Positions 34,113 through 45,396 of a stretch of DNA of 64,000 bases are shown piece after piece. The DNA comes from Buxus sempervirens (Eukaryota; Streptophyta; Magnoliopsida; Buxales; Buxaceae): contig OX387187.1 in NCBI GenBank assembly GCA_947561395.2, forward strand, positions 44,851,581 through 44,915,580, in the 5' to 3' direction. Below the pieces are notes generated by a model. The model was not told the origin of the DNA and did not search any database. It saw nothing but the letters and a program-made list of their open reading frames with translations. The position numbers and the translations under genes are program-made. Position 1 is the first letter of the stretch, and each line of letters starts with the position of its first letter.

Positions 34113-35527
34113 CGAGGTTAAAGAAATGGGGTTTCTACAGAGGTGTTTGGTTCGAGGGTATGTTGGGGACCCACTGATCGACCGTCAGAGGGAGTTTGTC
34201 AGGATGCTGGAGCAGTATGATGTGCCTGTGGAGTCACATTTAAATGAAGAAGGGCACCATGCTGTGGAGCTGTTTGATCCAGCGAAGGCCACAGCCTTGT
34301 ATGAGCACATCAGAAACTTCATCCATTCTTCTGCTGTTGTTGCAAAGAAATGATTTATGTGAACATGAATGTTTCGAATTTGTTTGTTTTAATGGATTTT
34401 GCAAATGCTGTTTCCTTTGTTTAATTTATTCTCTTTTGAAGGTCGAAAAGGCGAAGATTTCTGTAAGATGATATTTAGATTGTAGTATGTTGTTTCAACT
34501 AGTAGTGAAATGTCTTCGGTATGTCTGAATTTTTATTATCTTTGTAGCTACTCTAATCATAGCCTTTGACACTTCTAACATGTAGTAAAATGTCTTTCTC
34601 ACGACACAATTTCTCATCCTCCAAACGCAGCCTAACTAAGAATTTTTTCAAGTGAAAATGTTTTTGGAACTAAAACCTAAACAATTTGGATTAACTGAAA
34701 GCAATCGCTCGTATCTCACAAAAATGCACTTGTGTCTCATGTAAAATACACTCATATCCCAACAAATAAAGAAATTTGCATCCCACATATGATGCCTTTG
34801 TGTTCCAAGTAAAATGGTCCTCAAATTTAATTATTTTTGAAGAATTATCCCTTTTTCATAATTTAGAGGCAAAAGATACATAGTCAAACACTACAAAAAA
34901 AGTCTTTTTATTACAGCACTTCCAAAGTGCCCTTATAATATGAAAAAAAATGCCGTTATAACATATAATGGCATTTTGATAGAGTGCCGTTTCAAGTGAT
35001 GTTGCATTATGTTATAGCGACAACTTATAACGACACTTTGGAATATGCCGCTATAAAATGATTTTTTACGACATGTAAAAATGTTGAAATAATGTAAGCT
35101 ATTGCAGCATTTTTTTAAAGTGTCATAATAAAGTTTTCCATCACTTGAAGGCTTTAGCGGCGGTCACCAAGTGCCGCTAAAAGTATATTAATTTAAAAAA
35201 AATTTAATTTACCTCAGAAATACAAAAGAAAGACAAATTTCAGAATACGAAAGACAATTAATCAAAATACTTAATTGAGACACTTTAATAGCACCCATTC
35301 AATAGGGCTAGCCCTGTGAAAACAAAATGTATACATCAGGACTAGTAAGAAAAAACAAGACTACCTATCACAAGCCATCAACTCCTCATCACTACCATCT
35401 AACAAAGCAATAAAGGATACATCATTAAAGTTGAGAAGAATAGACGCATGGGGAATAATATAGATCCCAAACGGATATAGCTCCAATTATATACACCTAA
35501 CTTAAGGCAAAAAATTCAAATGCTTAC

Positions 35528-38000
35528 ATCTTCTACTTTTGAACTCAATTCTTGTATTTTCTTTTCTGCTTCACTTGCTTGTGATTCCAAGGCACCCTTC
35601 TTCCCATTTTGTGCTTCTATTTCCTATTGCAGCTTGTCAATCTGAAAATGCATTCATTCTGAAAACCTTTTGATAAGTTCTTTCGTACAAAACTAACCTG
35701 CTTCTCAAGTTCCCCAGCTCGTGCATGAGCCTTGCCCACCTGCTCAGCAGCATCTACCAAGCCTTTTCTCTAAAACAAATAAAAAAAAGGGGAAAAGAAA
35801 AGGATTAGCAAACTTTGATAGAACGTATACGGCCAGATTAAAAAATTAGTCAAGAAAGAAATAAAGCCTTTAACGTCTAGTTTATACATAAAGACAGATA
35901 CAATGGCAGAATTTTTAATATACTGGATGATTTCAAAGCATTCTCCAAAGAAATATAACACGATATTGAGCATTATCAAACGAACGAGTGAAATTTCCAA
36001 CATATGAAATGCCTCATCTGGAGTGATTCAATTTGACTCTGTAACAAAGTGATGTTATCAGACTTTTCCCACATGATTTTCTCCATCTGGGCAATGCTAA
36101 GGTCATTTACAAATCTAAAGCATAGTGTCGCTATAAAGAAAAACTTAACCTATTAAGAAGCTCAATCATCAAAGCAACTATTAGATATGATATTAAAAGT
36201 AGACTTGAAAAAGGAAACAACATAAACCATCAAAACAAGCTAAGAACAATATAAATTAATCAACAAGCGTAGTTAATTTTAAGGTCAGAGAAGAAAATTT
36301 AATCAACAAGTGGGTTATTGTGTAATAAACAATTCACAATTATCATATAGTTGCTGTTTCTTGTAGCTGTCCCTGTACACTTATTTTGTACTTTTTGGGC
36401 TGCATCTTTTTGCCTTAATATATTTTCCATTATTACAGATCAAAAAACAAAAAACTATCGGTTGCATTGGAGGAAGTTTTATTTGCATTTGACTAGTCAA
36501 TTTGTCATACAACACAAGGAGGGGTCATGCTTCTCCATTCGAATCATAGGTATAAAAATTAGTCATTTGTCAGAAAGAAACAGAGCCTATGGAATAGACT
36601 CTGGCTATTGAAGATAACCACATTACTTTTCTGATAACCAAAAACAGTATTCAAAAAATTTTCAAAATTTTTGGCACAAAAACAAACAAACCCGATATAT
36701 CTCAATTGCATGGAAGATCAAGACTTACAACTACCTTGTTCTCTCTTATAAGAGTATCCACCATATAAAAGGTTAGTGTAATTGCATGACTTTCAACTGT
36801 CAGATTGGCATATGTTTTCAACAGGGTTTCCACCTAATTTTTCCAATAGTTTATCCAGTGTCTAAAAGAAATAGGAGAAACCAAAAGGCCAACACCTGAT
36901 CTATCAAATATCAGACATTTCATATTTTCGTTCAACGAGATCAACCAAAAAATGGGTCCTGAAATTTTTTCAGAAGCAAGTCACATGTTCAGATCTGGTG
37001 CCCAAAAGCTCAACAGATTTTCAAGCACCTAACCTGGATTTTGCCAGAAGTAACAGAACAATAAGGGGAACAAAGGGAAAGAAATGAGAAATAAAAAAAT
37101 ACATTTAATCAGAATAGCAAAAGTGGTATCCACCAATAACTCAAATGAATTCGTGATAACAAAGACATATTCTCATGCAGCAAAGGAATAGATAATAATA
37201 TAAAATAAATCTATAACCAAGCTTATGGAAACTACGTACGCTAAAAACTTAGAATTTTTTTCTTTGAGTAAATTTGTATAGAAGATTTTTATTAGTAAAA
37301 TAAATTAACACGTCACTTCTACACCTACTGTTAAGCAAATATTTCTGAACCTACAACATCCAATCGTGGAATTCAAACCTACACAGCACTTCTTTGAGTA
37401 AATTCGTATAAAATTTTTCATTAGTAAAATAAATTAGCACATCACTTCTACACCCACTGTTAAGCAAATATTTCTAAACCGACAACATCCAATTGTGGAA
37501 TTCTAAGAAACAGAAATCAAATCATCAACATCAAATAATGTAAGAAATTACTCTATTCAACAAAATGATTTACCATGTGACAGATTAGAGGCCAATTAAT
37601 TCTATAAATTAAAAAAAAGTCTTGAGTATCAGAGATTGCAACTGCAATAGCGGATTTTCCAATTCGAGCATCAGATATTGCAATTGCAATCAATAGCACA
37701 TAAGAGTAAAGAAAAATCTGATTTGAGTTAGGTTTTAATCCTGACCTAAAATGAAACGAGCGCCAAGGAGTCAAGGTGCCGATCAGTGAAATGCAGAAAA
37801 ATATTAGGTGAAGAAAATGAATAGATCACCTATTGCGGATGGAGTAGAGGTGAACACTGTTGGTTTTACCATTAAATCATAAGAAAAAAAGAGAGGAAGA
37901 ACACAGACCTTCAACAACAGATCAGATAGAGCTGTTCAGGCTATCGATTCACGAGCTTCTCTAGGGTTTTGAAAGATGCACGAACCCTAGACCCGATCGT
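35528..38000 (-). pseudogene. Captured fragment of a coiled-coil protein gene (At4g31340/At2g24420-like)
   Basis: Exon-like pieces on the minus strand: a leader with AAACCCTAG ending at a GT donor (about 38000-37909); about 36086-36018, MEKIMWEKSDNITLLQSQ; 35769-35698, KGLVDAAEQVGKAHARAGE, with AG/GT borders; 35641-35528, IDKLQ then TAG, then EIEAQNGKKGALESQASEAE. The heptad-rich sequence resembles, from memory, plant coiled-coil proteins annotated as DNA repair ATPase-related or myosin-like. The in-frame TAG and missing exons make it non-functional. It lies wholly inside the CACTA element, so it was carried there by the transposon. Confidence 0.6.
37258..37506. repeat. Tandem duplication of about 120 bp
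   Basis: TTTCTTTGAGTAAATTTGTA...CATCCAATCGTGGAATTC near 37260-37372 recurs at 37391-37502 with a few substitutions. Inside the CACTA element, non-coding. Confidence 0.85.
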
Positions 38001-38124
38001 GATTAATCTGCTATCTCACTCTCTTTTTTAATCTCTTTAAACCATTTTTCCCAAGCTGAGGATGGATGATTTCATGAGAAATAGAGGAAACTCGGGAAAG
38101 AAGCTTTTCCTCTTCCAAGCTTTG

Positions 38125-41100
38125 TGTCAGCACCTCATTTTTGCACCCCCGGAAGTGCCGGAAATACAAACCCTAGCTGAAAAGTCAAACCCTGAGGGGG
38201 CAAAAGTTGACTTCTTGATCAAGTGCTAATTGGTCACCTTGCTGTATCTCAATGGATAGAGAATCCCAAAATGGCTCTAACACAACTGAGTTTGCTGAAA
38301 TCGTTGTCCAGATGAAGGATCTACAGGCCGGTCAAACTTGAGGGGAGCAGAAATTGACTTTCTGCTAAACCCTAAATCAGCTGCTTAATTCTATCACAAT
38401 GGATAGAGGACTCCGATACGGTTCTAACGCAACTGCGTTTGCCAAAATCGGAGTCCGGATGAAGAAGATATGAGCAGTTGAAGTTTCCGAGCAGCAATAT
38501 CGAAAACTGCACACATGGCAAAAGAATTGCATACGTGGCAGTAAACGCAGGAAAATATCTTATGGGGCAATCCGTGAATATCCAAAATCTGCAAAATATC
38601 TCAGGGACCGAACTAAAATTGCGCAAGGGGCAATCTGCAAATATCTTAAAGTGTCAAATCGGTCAAGTAGAGGGGCAAATCTGTAAATATCTTGTTTGTA
38701 TCCGACCATATATATGTTGGATACACACATTTTTCTTTATATCCGAAGTTGAATGTCAGATACATTGGATACACTCGCGAGATTCGCGGGGATTCACTGA
38801 TAGATACGCGTAGAAAATTGAATTTTCGCAATCATATTGTTTGTATCCGACATTTGATGTCGGATACAAAGGCCATGAAGTGTGTTCGGCCATGGAGGCC
38901 GGATACACACAATGCCTTGTGTATCCGGCCTCCAAGGCCGGATACAAGCTGTTGGCTATAAAAAGCCAACAGCAGCCCCATTTCAGGGGTTGGCTTCATT
39001 TGGTTCTTTCCCACTCCTTCTCCCCCATTGCCTCTGATTCGAAAACCTTCCTTTTGCCCCACCTTGTTCCCCCAAACTCAAAACACCATTCCTTTGACCA
39101 TCATACCCCTCTCCACTCTCTTCTTCCCCACTCAAGAACTTAGAGGAGAAGAAGAAGAGCTGTTGTTGGAGTCACTTGTAGGAGCTCCAGCACTTGGTTT
39201 TGCCTCAAGAAAGTGTCTACGCACCACAAAAGGATTGTTAAGCCACCAGGTATTATTCCTCATCATGTTTTATTCCATATATGTAACATTGAAGAGGTTT
39301 CATGAGGTTTGAAAGAGCCATGCTTGTAGCTATCTAAACCTGCCACCTACCTTGGTTTTTTGCATGCATTCTTGTCATTTGCACTACCTGGAAGCCCCCA
39401 TGGTAAGAGGGGAGTCACACGCATGATCCTTGGGGGAGATGAGAGAGTTTCGCTTACACTTTTGGGTCACTTTAGTTGTTGTTTGGGGTATTCCTAATTA
39501 TTTTTAGGGGGAGTGTGTTTTCCTCTTGAATGGTAATCTCTAATGTACCCTCATGTAACCCCCCTCTATCCCTTCTTGCAATAGCTTCCTTTTGGCTTCA
39601 TAACATGTTTTTCTTGGTGTCTTGTGTGTTGCATTGAGTTCGTGCTTAGTGGTAAGTCTTCTTGCTGTTTTTATGTTGTATGCAACCCTTTATAACCCCC
39701 TGTTGTGGTACATTCGAACTGCTGTTGGAGGTAACAGCAGGCCCTCTCTTCCTTTATTTCTTGGTCATCCACTCTAATATGTCCATGCATGACCACCTAT
39801 GCTCATTTCCCTTGCTGTTTTGCAGCCTCGATATGCCATACAACCACCTTGTACTCCCTGTCCCCCAGCATGCTCCCTCACCCCATATACACACCAAGCC
39901 CAACCCACCAACCACACGCATGCAAGCTACCGCCTCCACACCACTTGGCATTATTTCCGGCATGTTAAGTATGCATTTCCCCCATTTATAATTGCTGCTC
40001 TACTTTTCTATAGCATGCATTTTTTATTCGTGTTCACATGGTTTGCTTCCTTGATTGCATGATCACCATGTGCACCCACTCCCCCTAGCTTCGTATGTAT
40101 GCTAGGTTGCACCCTACCCATGCCACCATCTGTTTTATGCAGGAGTGTGATCTTAAATACCCTCGTCCATATGTATGGTATGTGCCGAGTTATATTTGGA
40201 TATGTCTTAGGTTGGAGCATGCTTAGGCCCTGGTTTAATTGCACTTTCTTTGGCTTTGGTTGCTTGTTATTTGTGTGGATTGAGGACTAAAATGGGGGTT
40301 TCTTAGCCCTTGATAAGCTACCGTACTTGGCTCTAGTGGGAGGAGGCAACCTCCCATGCCTCCCCCCTCCTTTCTTTGTTGCAAAAACCCTTAAAGGGAA
40401 CCACGTAATGGGGAATACCCCATTCCCTAAACCCCTGTGGGCCCACCCAGGGGCCCACACCATGCTGGAGCATCCTAGAAGACCCAGAAACCCAAGCCCA
40501 TAGCAAAAATCCGGAAACACCATTTTTTGAGTTGATCCGACAACTCAGGTCGGATCAGCAGAGTTCCCTTTGTAGCTGACAATCATGGTTGGCTAAAAGT
40601 AACTTTGTTTGTAGCCGACATCCAAGGTTGGCTACATAGTTGAAATGCCAATTTCTACATCTCATGGTCTTGTGCAATTTTCATACTTTGTTTGATCAAA
40701 CCAGCTGAACCAGTAGGGTTTCTGGATCAAACGGAAGCCCAAGATGGGCCATGGACCAACCAGATCCAATTGGATTTCTAGTGGGCCTTCCAACGGGGCC
40801 CACCAAGCCCGTCAAACTTACTTCCTGCTAAATAAAGATAATCAAACTGATTGAGTGAGCCATACCATAGAAGGCCCACCAAAGCCTAATTTTGAAGCAT
40901 GCTGGATTAAAGTTAGGATTGGTTTGGCCGAGACCAAGGGCAGGGCTTGTCGGGCCCACTAAGCCCATTGAACCAAACAAGGTTAGGGTTCCCAAACCCT
41001 AACTCATGGAGTCTTGGGCTTTCAAGCCCAAGCCCAGGAAAGGGGCCCCAAGCTCAAAGCCTGGCTCGCTTTGGTATAACTAATCAAGATAACTCAAAAT

Positions 41101-41705
41101 CATTTGGTAACTAACTGTGTGGCCCGCTTGAGGGCCCTCCAAACAATCCCGGTCCACTTGTCATGAAAATCACTTAATTCTCCACTTAAACTACAAATAA
41201 AATCAATTCATTGGACCAAAATCCAAAGGGCCTCTCAGGATAGACCGAGGCCTACTAGGGAACATGTGGACCACACTTGGCCCACCAAAGAATCCGCGGG
41301 CCTTCCAATAGGGCCCGCCCAATCAGACTCAGATCACTCTAAGCTAAGAAAATAAAATCAAGTAAAGGAACCCACACCACTTTGGCTGTCTCGCTAGACT
41401 TAACCAAAATGTGCATTCTGGATTAGGAATTGGGTGAATAGACCAGAGTTGACTCAAACTAGGGAAACCATGGGACCCGTCATTCGACGGGGTGAACTGG
41501 GGTGTCTACGGACTTCCCCAGACCGCAACCGAAATCTTACTTAGAATCTCTAGTCGCAGACTAAGCCTTAATAGACAAACATAAGCACCCAGATGTCTGC
41601 CTGCACCTCATCGGGCAGTGACGACTCCAACCTTCCCAAATTACCCATCCGGAGGCACGCACCAAACCATGTGCGCCCCGCCGTGTGCGATTTCACATGC
41701 GCACA
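38125..41705 (+). mobile_element. LTR-type element without coding capacity, family member 3
   Basis: Starts TGTCAGCACCTCATTTTTGC and ends CATGCGCACA. The flanks CTTTG (38120-38124) and CTTGG (41706-41710) are a duplication with one mismatch. Long similarity to member 1 runs through GGTCTAGTGGGCCTTCC-type motifs and the GGGCAGTGACGACTCCAA motif near the right end. At 3.58 kb it is the longest member. It alone shows the cluster of palindromes at 38697-38970. Nested in the CACTA element; no coding domain. Confidence 0.78.
38697..38970. repeat. Cluster of short hairpin-forming palindromes
   Basis: Successive near-palindromes: GTATCCGAC...GTTGGATAC, GTATCCGACATTTGATGTCGG, GTATCCGGCCTCCAAGGCCG, and GTTGGCTATAAAAAGCCAAC. 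Two related ones stand at 40545-40645 (GTAGCCGACATCC...GGTTGGCTAC). All share a TATCCG(A/G)C or AGCC(G/A)AC arm. Confidence 0.75.
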
Positions 41706-41934
41706 CTTGGAAATGGTGGCGAGCTTTCTAGAAATGCGGATGGAGAGTGGGTGAAATTTTAGTTATGCTTTCTGGAAATAATTACTTTACGATCACTATG
41801 GCACTTCTTGATTATTATGCTCAACAATTATCACTATTTTTAAATAGTTAGTTAGTGGGGAGGTGCGCTCAACCACATTATTATGCTTCGTGCATTGTGG
41901 AACCAAAGCTGAGCCCATCTAAACGAGTATTAAA

Positions 41935-42340
41935 TTTATCTGTGTTTAACTTTTATAATGGCATTTTATAATAAAGTGCCATAATAAATATTTTATAACT
42001 TATTGTATTGCGGCATCTTATAGAAAAGTGCTGTGATAATTTGTTTTATAGAGGCATTTTCTTATAAAATGCTGTAATAATTTGCTTTATAATGGCATTT
42101 CTTAGAAAATGCAGTAACAAATTGTTTTATAGGGGCATTTAATTAAAAAATGCCGTAGTAAATTATTTTATAGCAGCATTCTCTAGGAAAATGCAGTAAT
42201 AAATCGTTTTATAGTGACATTTTTCTGGGAGATATCGTAATAAATTATTTTATAGTGGCATTTTTAGAAAAGTACCGTAATAAATTGTTTTTTTAACGGC
42301 ATCTGCATATGAAACGCCATATTAAGGCACATATAACGGC
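41935..42340. repeat. CACTA subterminal repeat array
   Basis: About seven units of 45-60 bp, each of the form TTTTATAGxGGCATTTT...AAAATGCxGTAATAAATTG. Every unit is itself a small hairpin. The left end has similar units at 34940-35060. Confidence 0.8.
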
Positions 42341-42494
42341 ACTTTTGTACAAGTGCCCTTATATTAGTGTCGTTACATCACTTTTTTTTTTTTTTCAGTG
42401 AAAGGACGGATTACATGGCAAGAAAAGGCTCACAACAATGCTTTCAATGATCCAGTGCAGTGAAAAATACAGAGAAGCATCCTCATCCCCTTGA

Positions 42495-43499
42495 CTAATT
42501 AATTGACACAGCCCCATCTTGGATGTAATTAATGAAATCTTGAATTTGACCCATCTTGACTCGTAATCTCCGCTGATCGATGAAATCGATGGCATGGAAA
42601 CCAAACTCTTCGAAGTGAGCCACGACTTGCACCCCACATTTCATCAACAATTTCACCAACTCCTGCTGCCGATCGATGAGCGGATCCCCACCGTATCCTG
42701 TCACTAAACACGTCCCAAGTGATCCAATTTTGTCATGGTGAGGTCCCTTAATCAGTGGATTGCAAAACCTATGATCGCGATCAGTCCCAAAAGGCAATGC
42801 CAGTTCCCATACAAGATCCATCATTGGCAATGGGAGAATCTGATCATCTGCATACATCAACTCCGACTTAGTCCTTTGAACCCCACCAAACATTGGCTGG
42901 TCCAATAAAAGTCCAACGACCTTCACAGGCTCAAGGTCGTAATCCAACGCACGCAGTCCTGCAATGAGTGCCATGTTGGCACCACTGCTGTTCCCCATTA
43001 GATAACACCTAGAGAAATCACCATAGTCCCTTAACCACTGCTCACCATTCTGGTTTAAAGCCTGTTCCTTGACCCAAAGAATTGCATCCACTGCATCATC
43101 GTAGGCGGCCGGGAGGCGGTGCTCGGGCGCAAGGCGATACTCCACAGAGACGAATATGGCTTGTAATTCCGCTGCAGAAGTGCCACACCGTTCATGAAAT
43201 ATCACATTGGCTACGCTGAAGAGGATCATCATGCCACCATGGTAGTAAATAATGATAGGAAGCCTGGCTTTGGAGTTAGTACTAGAAGGCAATTTGGTGG
43301 GTCTAAAGAGCCGGACCCAAGTTTTCTTGTCTGTGTTGAGAGAGATATCTTTGAAGACGAACCGTTTGTTCTCGGTGGGATTGTCATCGTTGGGAAACAC
43401 TTTCGGCATGTTGAAGAGCCGAGTTATGGTTCCATCTGGGTTACGCTCGATACTGAGAACTTCATAAGGATCATATTTAGGCTTTGTCACCTCGTCCAT
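42495..43499 (-). CDS. Carboxylesterase (CXE1-like), CXE-C
   Basis: Intact single-exon gene, 334 residues from MDEVTKPKYDPYEVL. It is the duplicate of CXE-B and closely similar to it. Here the nucleophile elbow is G-N-S-S-G-A-N, so Ser171 is present. Asp272 (GGDPLIDRQ) and His302 (GFHAIDF) complete the triad. The oxyanion motif is HGGM, as in CXE-B. The ATG that starts CXE-B is AAG (Lys) here, and an ATG 15 nt upstream takes over (ACA in CXE-B is ATG here). An in-frame ATG at 43622 would add 41 residues of leader-like sequence and is less likely. The long 5' leader (43500-43620) is shared with CXE-B. The CACTA insertion lies about 95 bp past its stop codon, so its 3' untranslated region may end in transposon sequence. 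Confidence 0.9.
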   Translation of the reverse strand: MDEVTKPKYDPYEVLSIERNPDGTITRLFNMPKVFPNDDNPTENKRFVFKDISLNTDKKTWVRLFRPTKLPSSTNSKARLPIIIYYHGGMMILFSVANVIFHERCGTSAAELQAIFVSVEYRLAPEHRLPAAYDDAVDAILWVKEQALNQNGEQWLRDYGDFSRCYLMGNSSGANMALIAGLRALDYDLEPVKVVGLLLDQPMFGGVQRTKSELMYADDQILPLPMMDLVWELALPFGTDRDHRFCNPLIKGPHHDKIGSLGTCLVTGYGGDPLIDRQQELVKLLMKCGVQVVAHFEEFGFHAIDFIDQRRLRVKMGQIQDFINYIQDGAVSIN

Positions 43500-44483
43500 G
43501 CATGCAGATGGAGGGAGAGAGCGAGAGAGCAAAGTGTTCTTCTTTATGGGAGAAGAAAATGGAAGAGACGTTGCGTCAGGAACTGAAAAACGGACAGGAC
43601 AAGAACTGAAAAGATCTTCCATGCCAATGATAAGGTAACCGTAACTACTAACTAGAGACTTGGGGTTTCATCATAAGAGGTTTCAATCTTCTTCTACTTT
43701 GGGTAAAGGACGACCCCCTAAATAACTGGCTTCTCTTCCTCAACCTCTCAAAATTTCAAAGAGAGAATTTTGCGGAAGCCAATTGACCCAACAGAATTGT
43801 TGGTTTAATTTATTCCACAAGTCACCACCATATAATTTGGGCATGTTAATGCTAGTGTTTTTTGGCTCTACAAAACAACTTCTAAAAGGATCGAATAGCT
43901 CATGCTCAGAAGCCTCTCCTTATAATTGCACTTCTTGCCCCAAAAATTGGTTTAATTAACAATGTAAAAATGAGAAAATTAATTAAAAATTGCCAACTGC
44001 CACCTTAGAAAATGTGGTAGAATCTGAAATCTAGGAAAAACATCTAATAAAACCTACCCTTAAGACAGCGATGTAAGTATCTAATTATACTAGTCGAATG
44101 CACGTGCTATGCGCGTAGCAAAAGAATAAACAAAGAAGTAGATATATATGATAATACACATAGTATTAACAAATCCGGGTGTTAGGATAAATTTGAAAAA
44201 ATTGGGGACTATTTTCTGCATAGAATGTCTGGCAAAAACTAGGGGCCAGCTTTATATAATAGTATAAATAAACTGTCATATGCAAGAAATTATAGCTTCT
44301 AGCATCAATCCTGGTTAAAGGCCTTCACTATTATCATTAGTTTAGAAAGGTAGCTTTATCCCTCTTAACAGTTTCATTGGTAGTAAAGATCCACTCTCTC
44401 TTCCCCTCTATTAGTAGTTTCATTGGGTGTAATAGTTTCATAAGGGAAGTAAACTTTGCGAGATATATATATAAACTACTTTT

Positions 44484-44612
44484 TTACTACAATTAAGAAG
44501 CAAAAGAGTACTTAATCTACAAATAACTTATCAAATATGCTTTTAATTTTTGAAAGTATTTCTTTACTTTCAAAAGCGAAAGAGCATTTTTGAAAAGCAA
44601 TGCAAAAGAGAG
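44484..44612. repeat. Fragment of the hAT-like element of 9753-10673
   Basis: ACTTTCAAAAGCGAAAGAGCATTTTTGAAAAGC resembles the right end of the element at 10600-10660, and AGAAGCAAAAGAGTA its inner part. Only one end is present. Confidence 0.4.
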
Positions 44613-45396
44613 CTTTATTTCAGAACTTTGTTTCAACTTTGCTCTATAATTTTAGTAATGTTCTACCATTAAAATAAAAGAAGTCAATAGCTAAAGTCAT
44701 TTGGCATACGTTCTTTGTAAGTAAGGAGCTTAATTAATAACCCACAGAGTATTCGGTGGTACAACCATAAATATCTGTAAACAAATATGAAACTAAAAAG
44801 GAAGGGTCCAGCAACCCAAGTGCAAGAAAAGGAGTTTAAACCAAAGTTAGCAAAACATTTTGCAACTTTGAATTACCAAAAACGTGAATAAATAAATGAA
44901 TGTGAAGTTGTCTCTTCGATTGCACATCATCTGTAGCGTAGATTCTATCTACGACATGTACAACAAAACACATTGATGTGATACTCACCAAAATAAATAA
45001 TGCATTAGCTCCACAAAAGAGAGTTTTTTTGTAGATGTTATAAAACGAATCTGCGCGTCAGACGATCATCAGTCGTTCCCTTACTTCAAAAACTGCCGCA
45101 TTACTTTGTTTTTCAATTACCCGAGCACAATTCGCATGGCCTGTTAAAAGATCAATCAGCGAATCTTTTTAACGGGGAGTTGGATGAATCTCCAACATGG
45201 AGATTGGTATTGACATGGAGAGTCGAATCATTCGACGGACTGAGTTGTGGGCGTGTGTGGAACGGCCCAATCAACTCATCGGTACGCGGCGAATTGAGGC
45301 ATTTTATATGACTACGGCTCTTCCCGTTCCTTGTTGTAGTTAAGCACCTTAAAGTGGCACTCACTCCTCAGTCCCACCCCTCGTAATCTAACGATC
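44613..45396. promoter_or_regulatory. Region upstream of URT1
   Basis: No coding sequence. I see no clear TATA box within 100 bp of the start codon, as is common for housekeeping genes. A GC-richer stretch from about 45050 (CGAATCATTCGACGGACTG and neighbours) probably holds the core promoter and 5' leader. The ATG at 45397 is the first in frame. Confidence 0.4.

Larger units (their letters stand above)
26654..34353 (+). pseudogene. CXE-A copy in three pieces (CXE-A')
   Basis: Piece 1: 26654-26668, only ATG and four codons, after a recognisable promoter copy. Piece 2: 31043-31803, from [14 protein letters not shown] to KHGSE. Piece 3: 34113-34353, from EVKEMGFLQ to the stop. Between them lie a copia fragment and an LTR-type element. 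Besides the insertions, piece 2 has two in-frame TGA codons where CXE-A has CGA (near 31121 and 31250), and Arg-to-Cys changes in the YRLAPEHRL region. The nucleophile GSSSGGN and the triad His survive, so decay is recent or followed the insertions. Many changes are C-to-T or G-to-A. It cannot encode a full enzyme. Confidence 0.92.
34889..42400. mobile_element. CACTA (EnSpm-like) element carrying host-gene exons and a nested LTR element
   Basis: Left end CACTACAAAAAAAGTC, right end complement CACTGAAAAAAA, with the 3-bp duplication AAA (34886-34888 and 42401-42403). Block 1 shows the empty site, AGTCAAAGGACGG. Subterminal regions are made of inverted GGCATTTT/AAAATGCC units, as CACTA transposases require for binding. 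No transposase gene is recognisable. Inside are minus-strand exons of a coiled-coil gene (35528-38000) and LTR-type member 3 (38125-41705). Without the latter the element is about 3.9 kb. Confidence 0.85.
26390..44377. repeat. Segmental duplication, block 2 (CXE-A copy plus CXE-C), expanded by insertions
   Basis: It has the same order as block 1: promoter, CXE-A copy, intergenic region, CXE-B copy, upstream region. Four separate insertions break it at exact points where block 1 gives the uninterrupted sequence: copia at 26669, LTR-type at 31804, CACTA at 34889 and, nested, LTR-type members 2 and 3. The promoter part carries an extra 72-bp tandem duplication (starting at 26393 and 26465). Confidence 0.85.

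Noticed and set aside
38372..40523. Open frames within LTR-type member 3
   Set aside because: Short, overlapping and palindrome-derived; none has gag or pol motifs.
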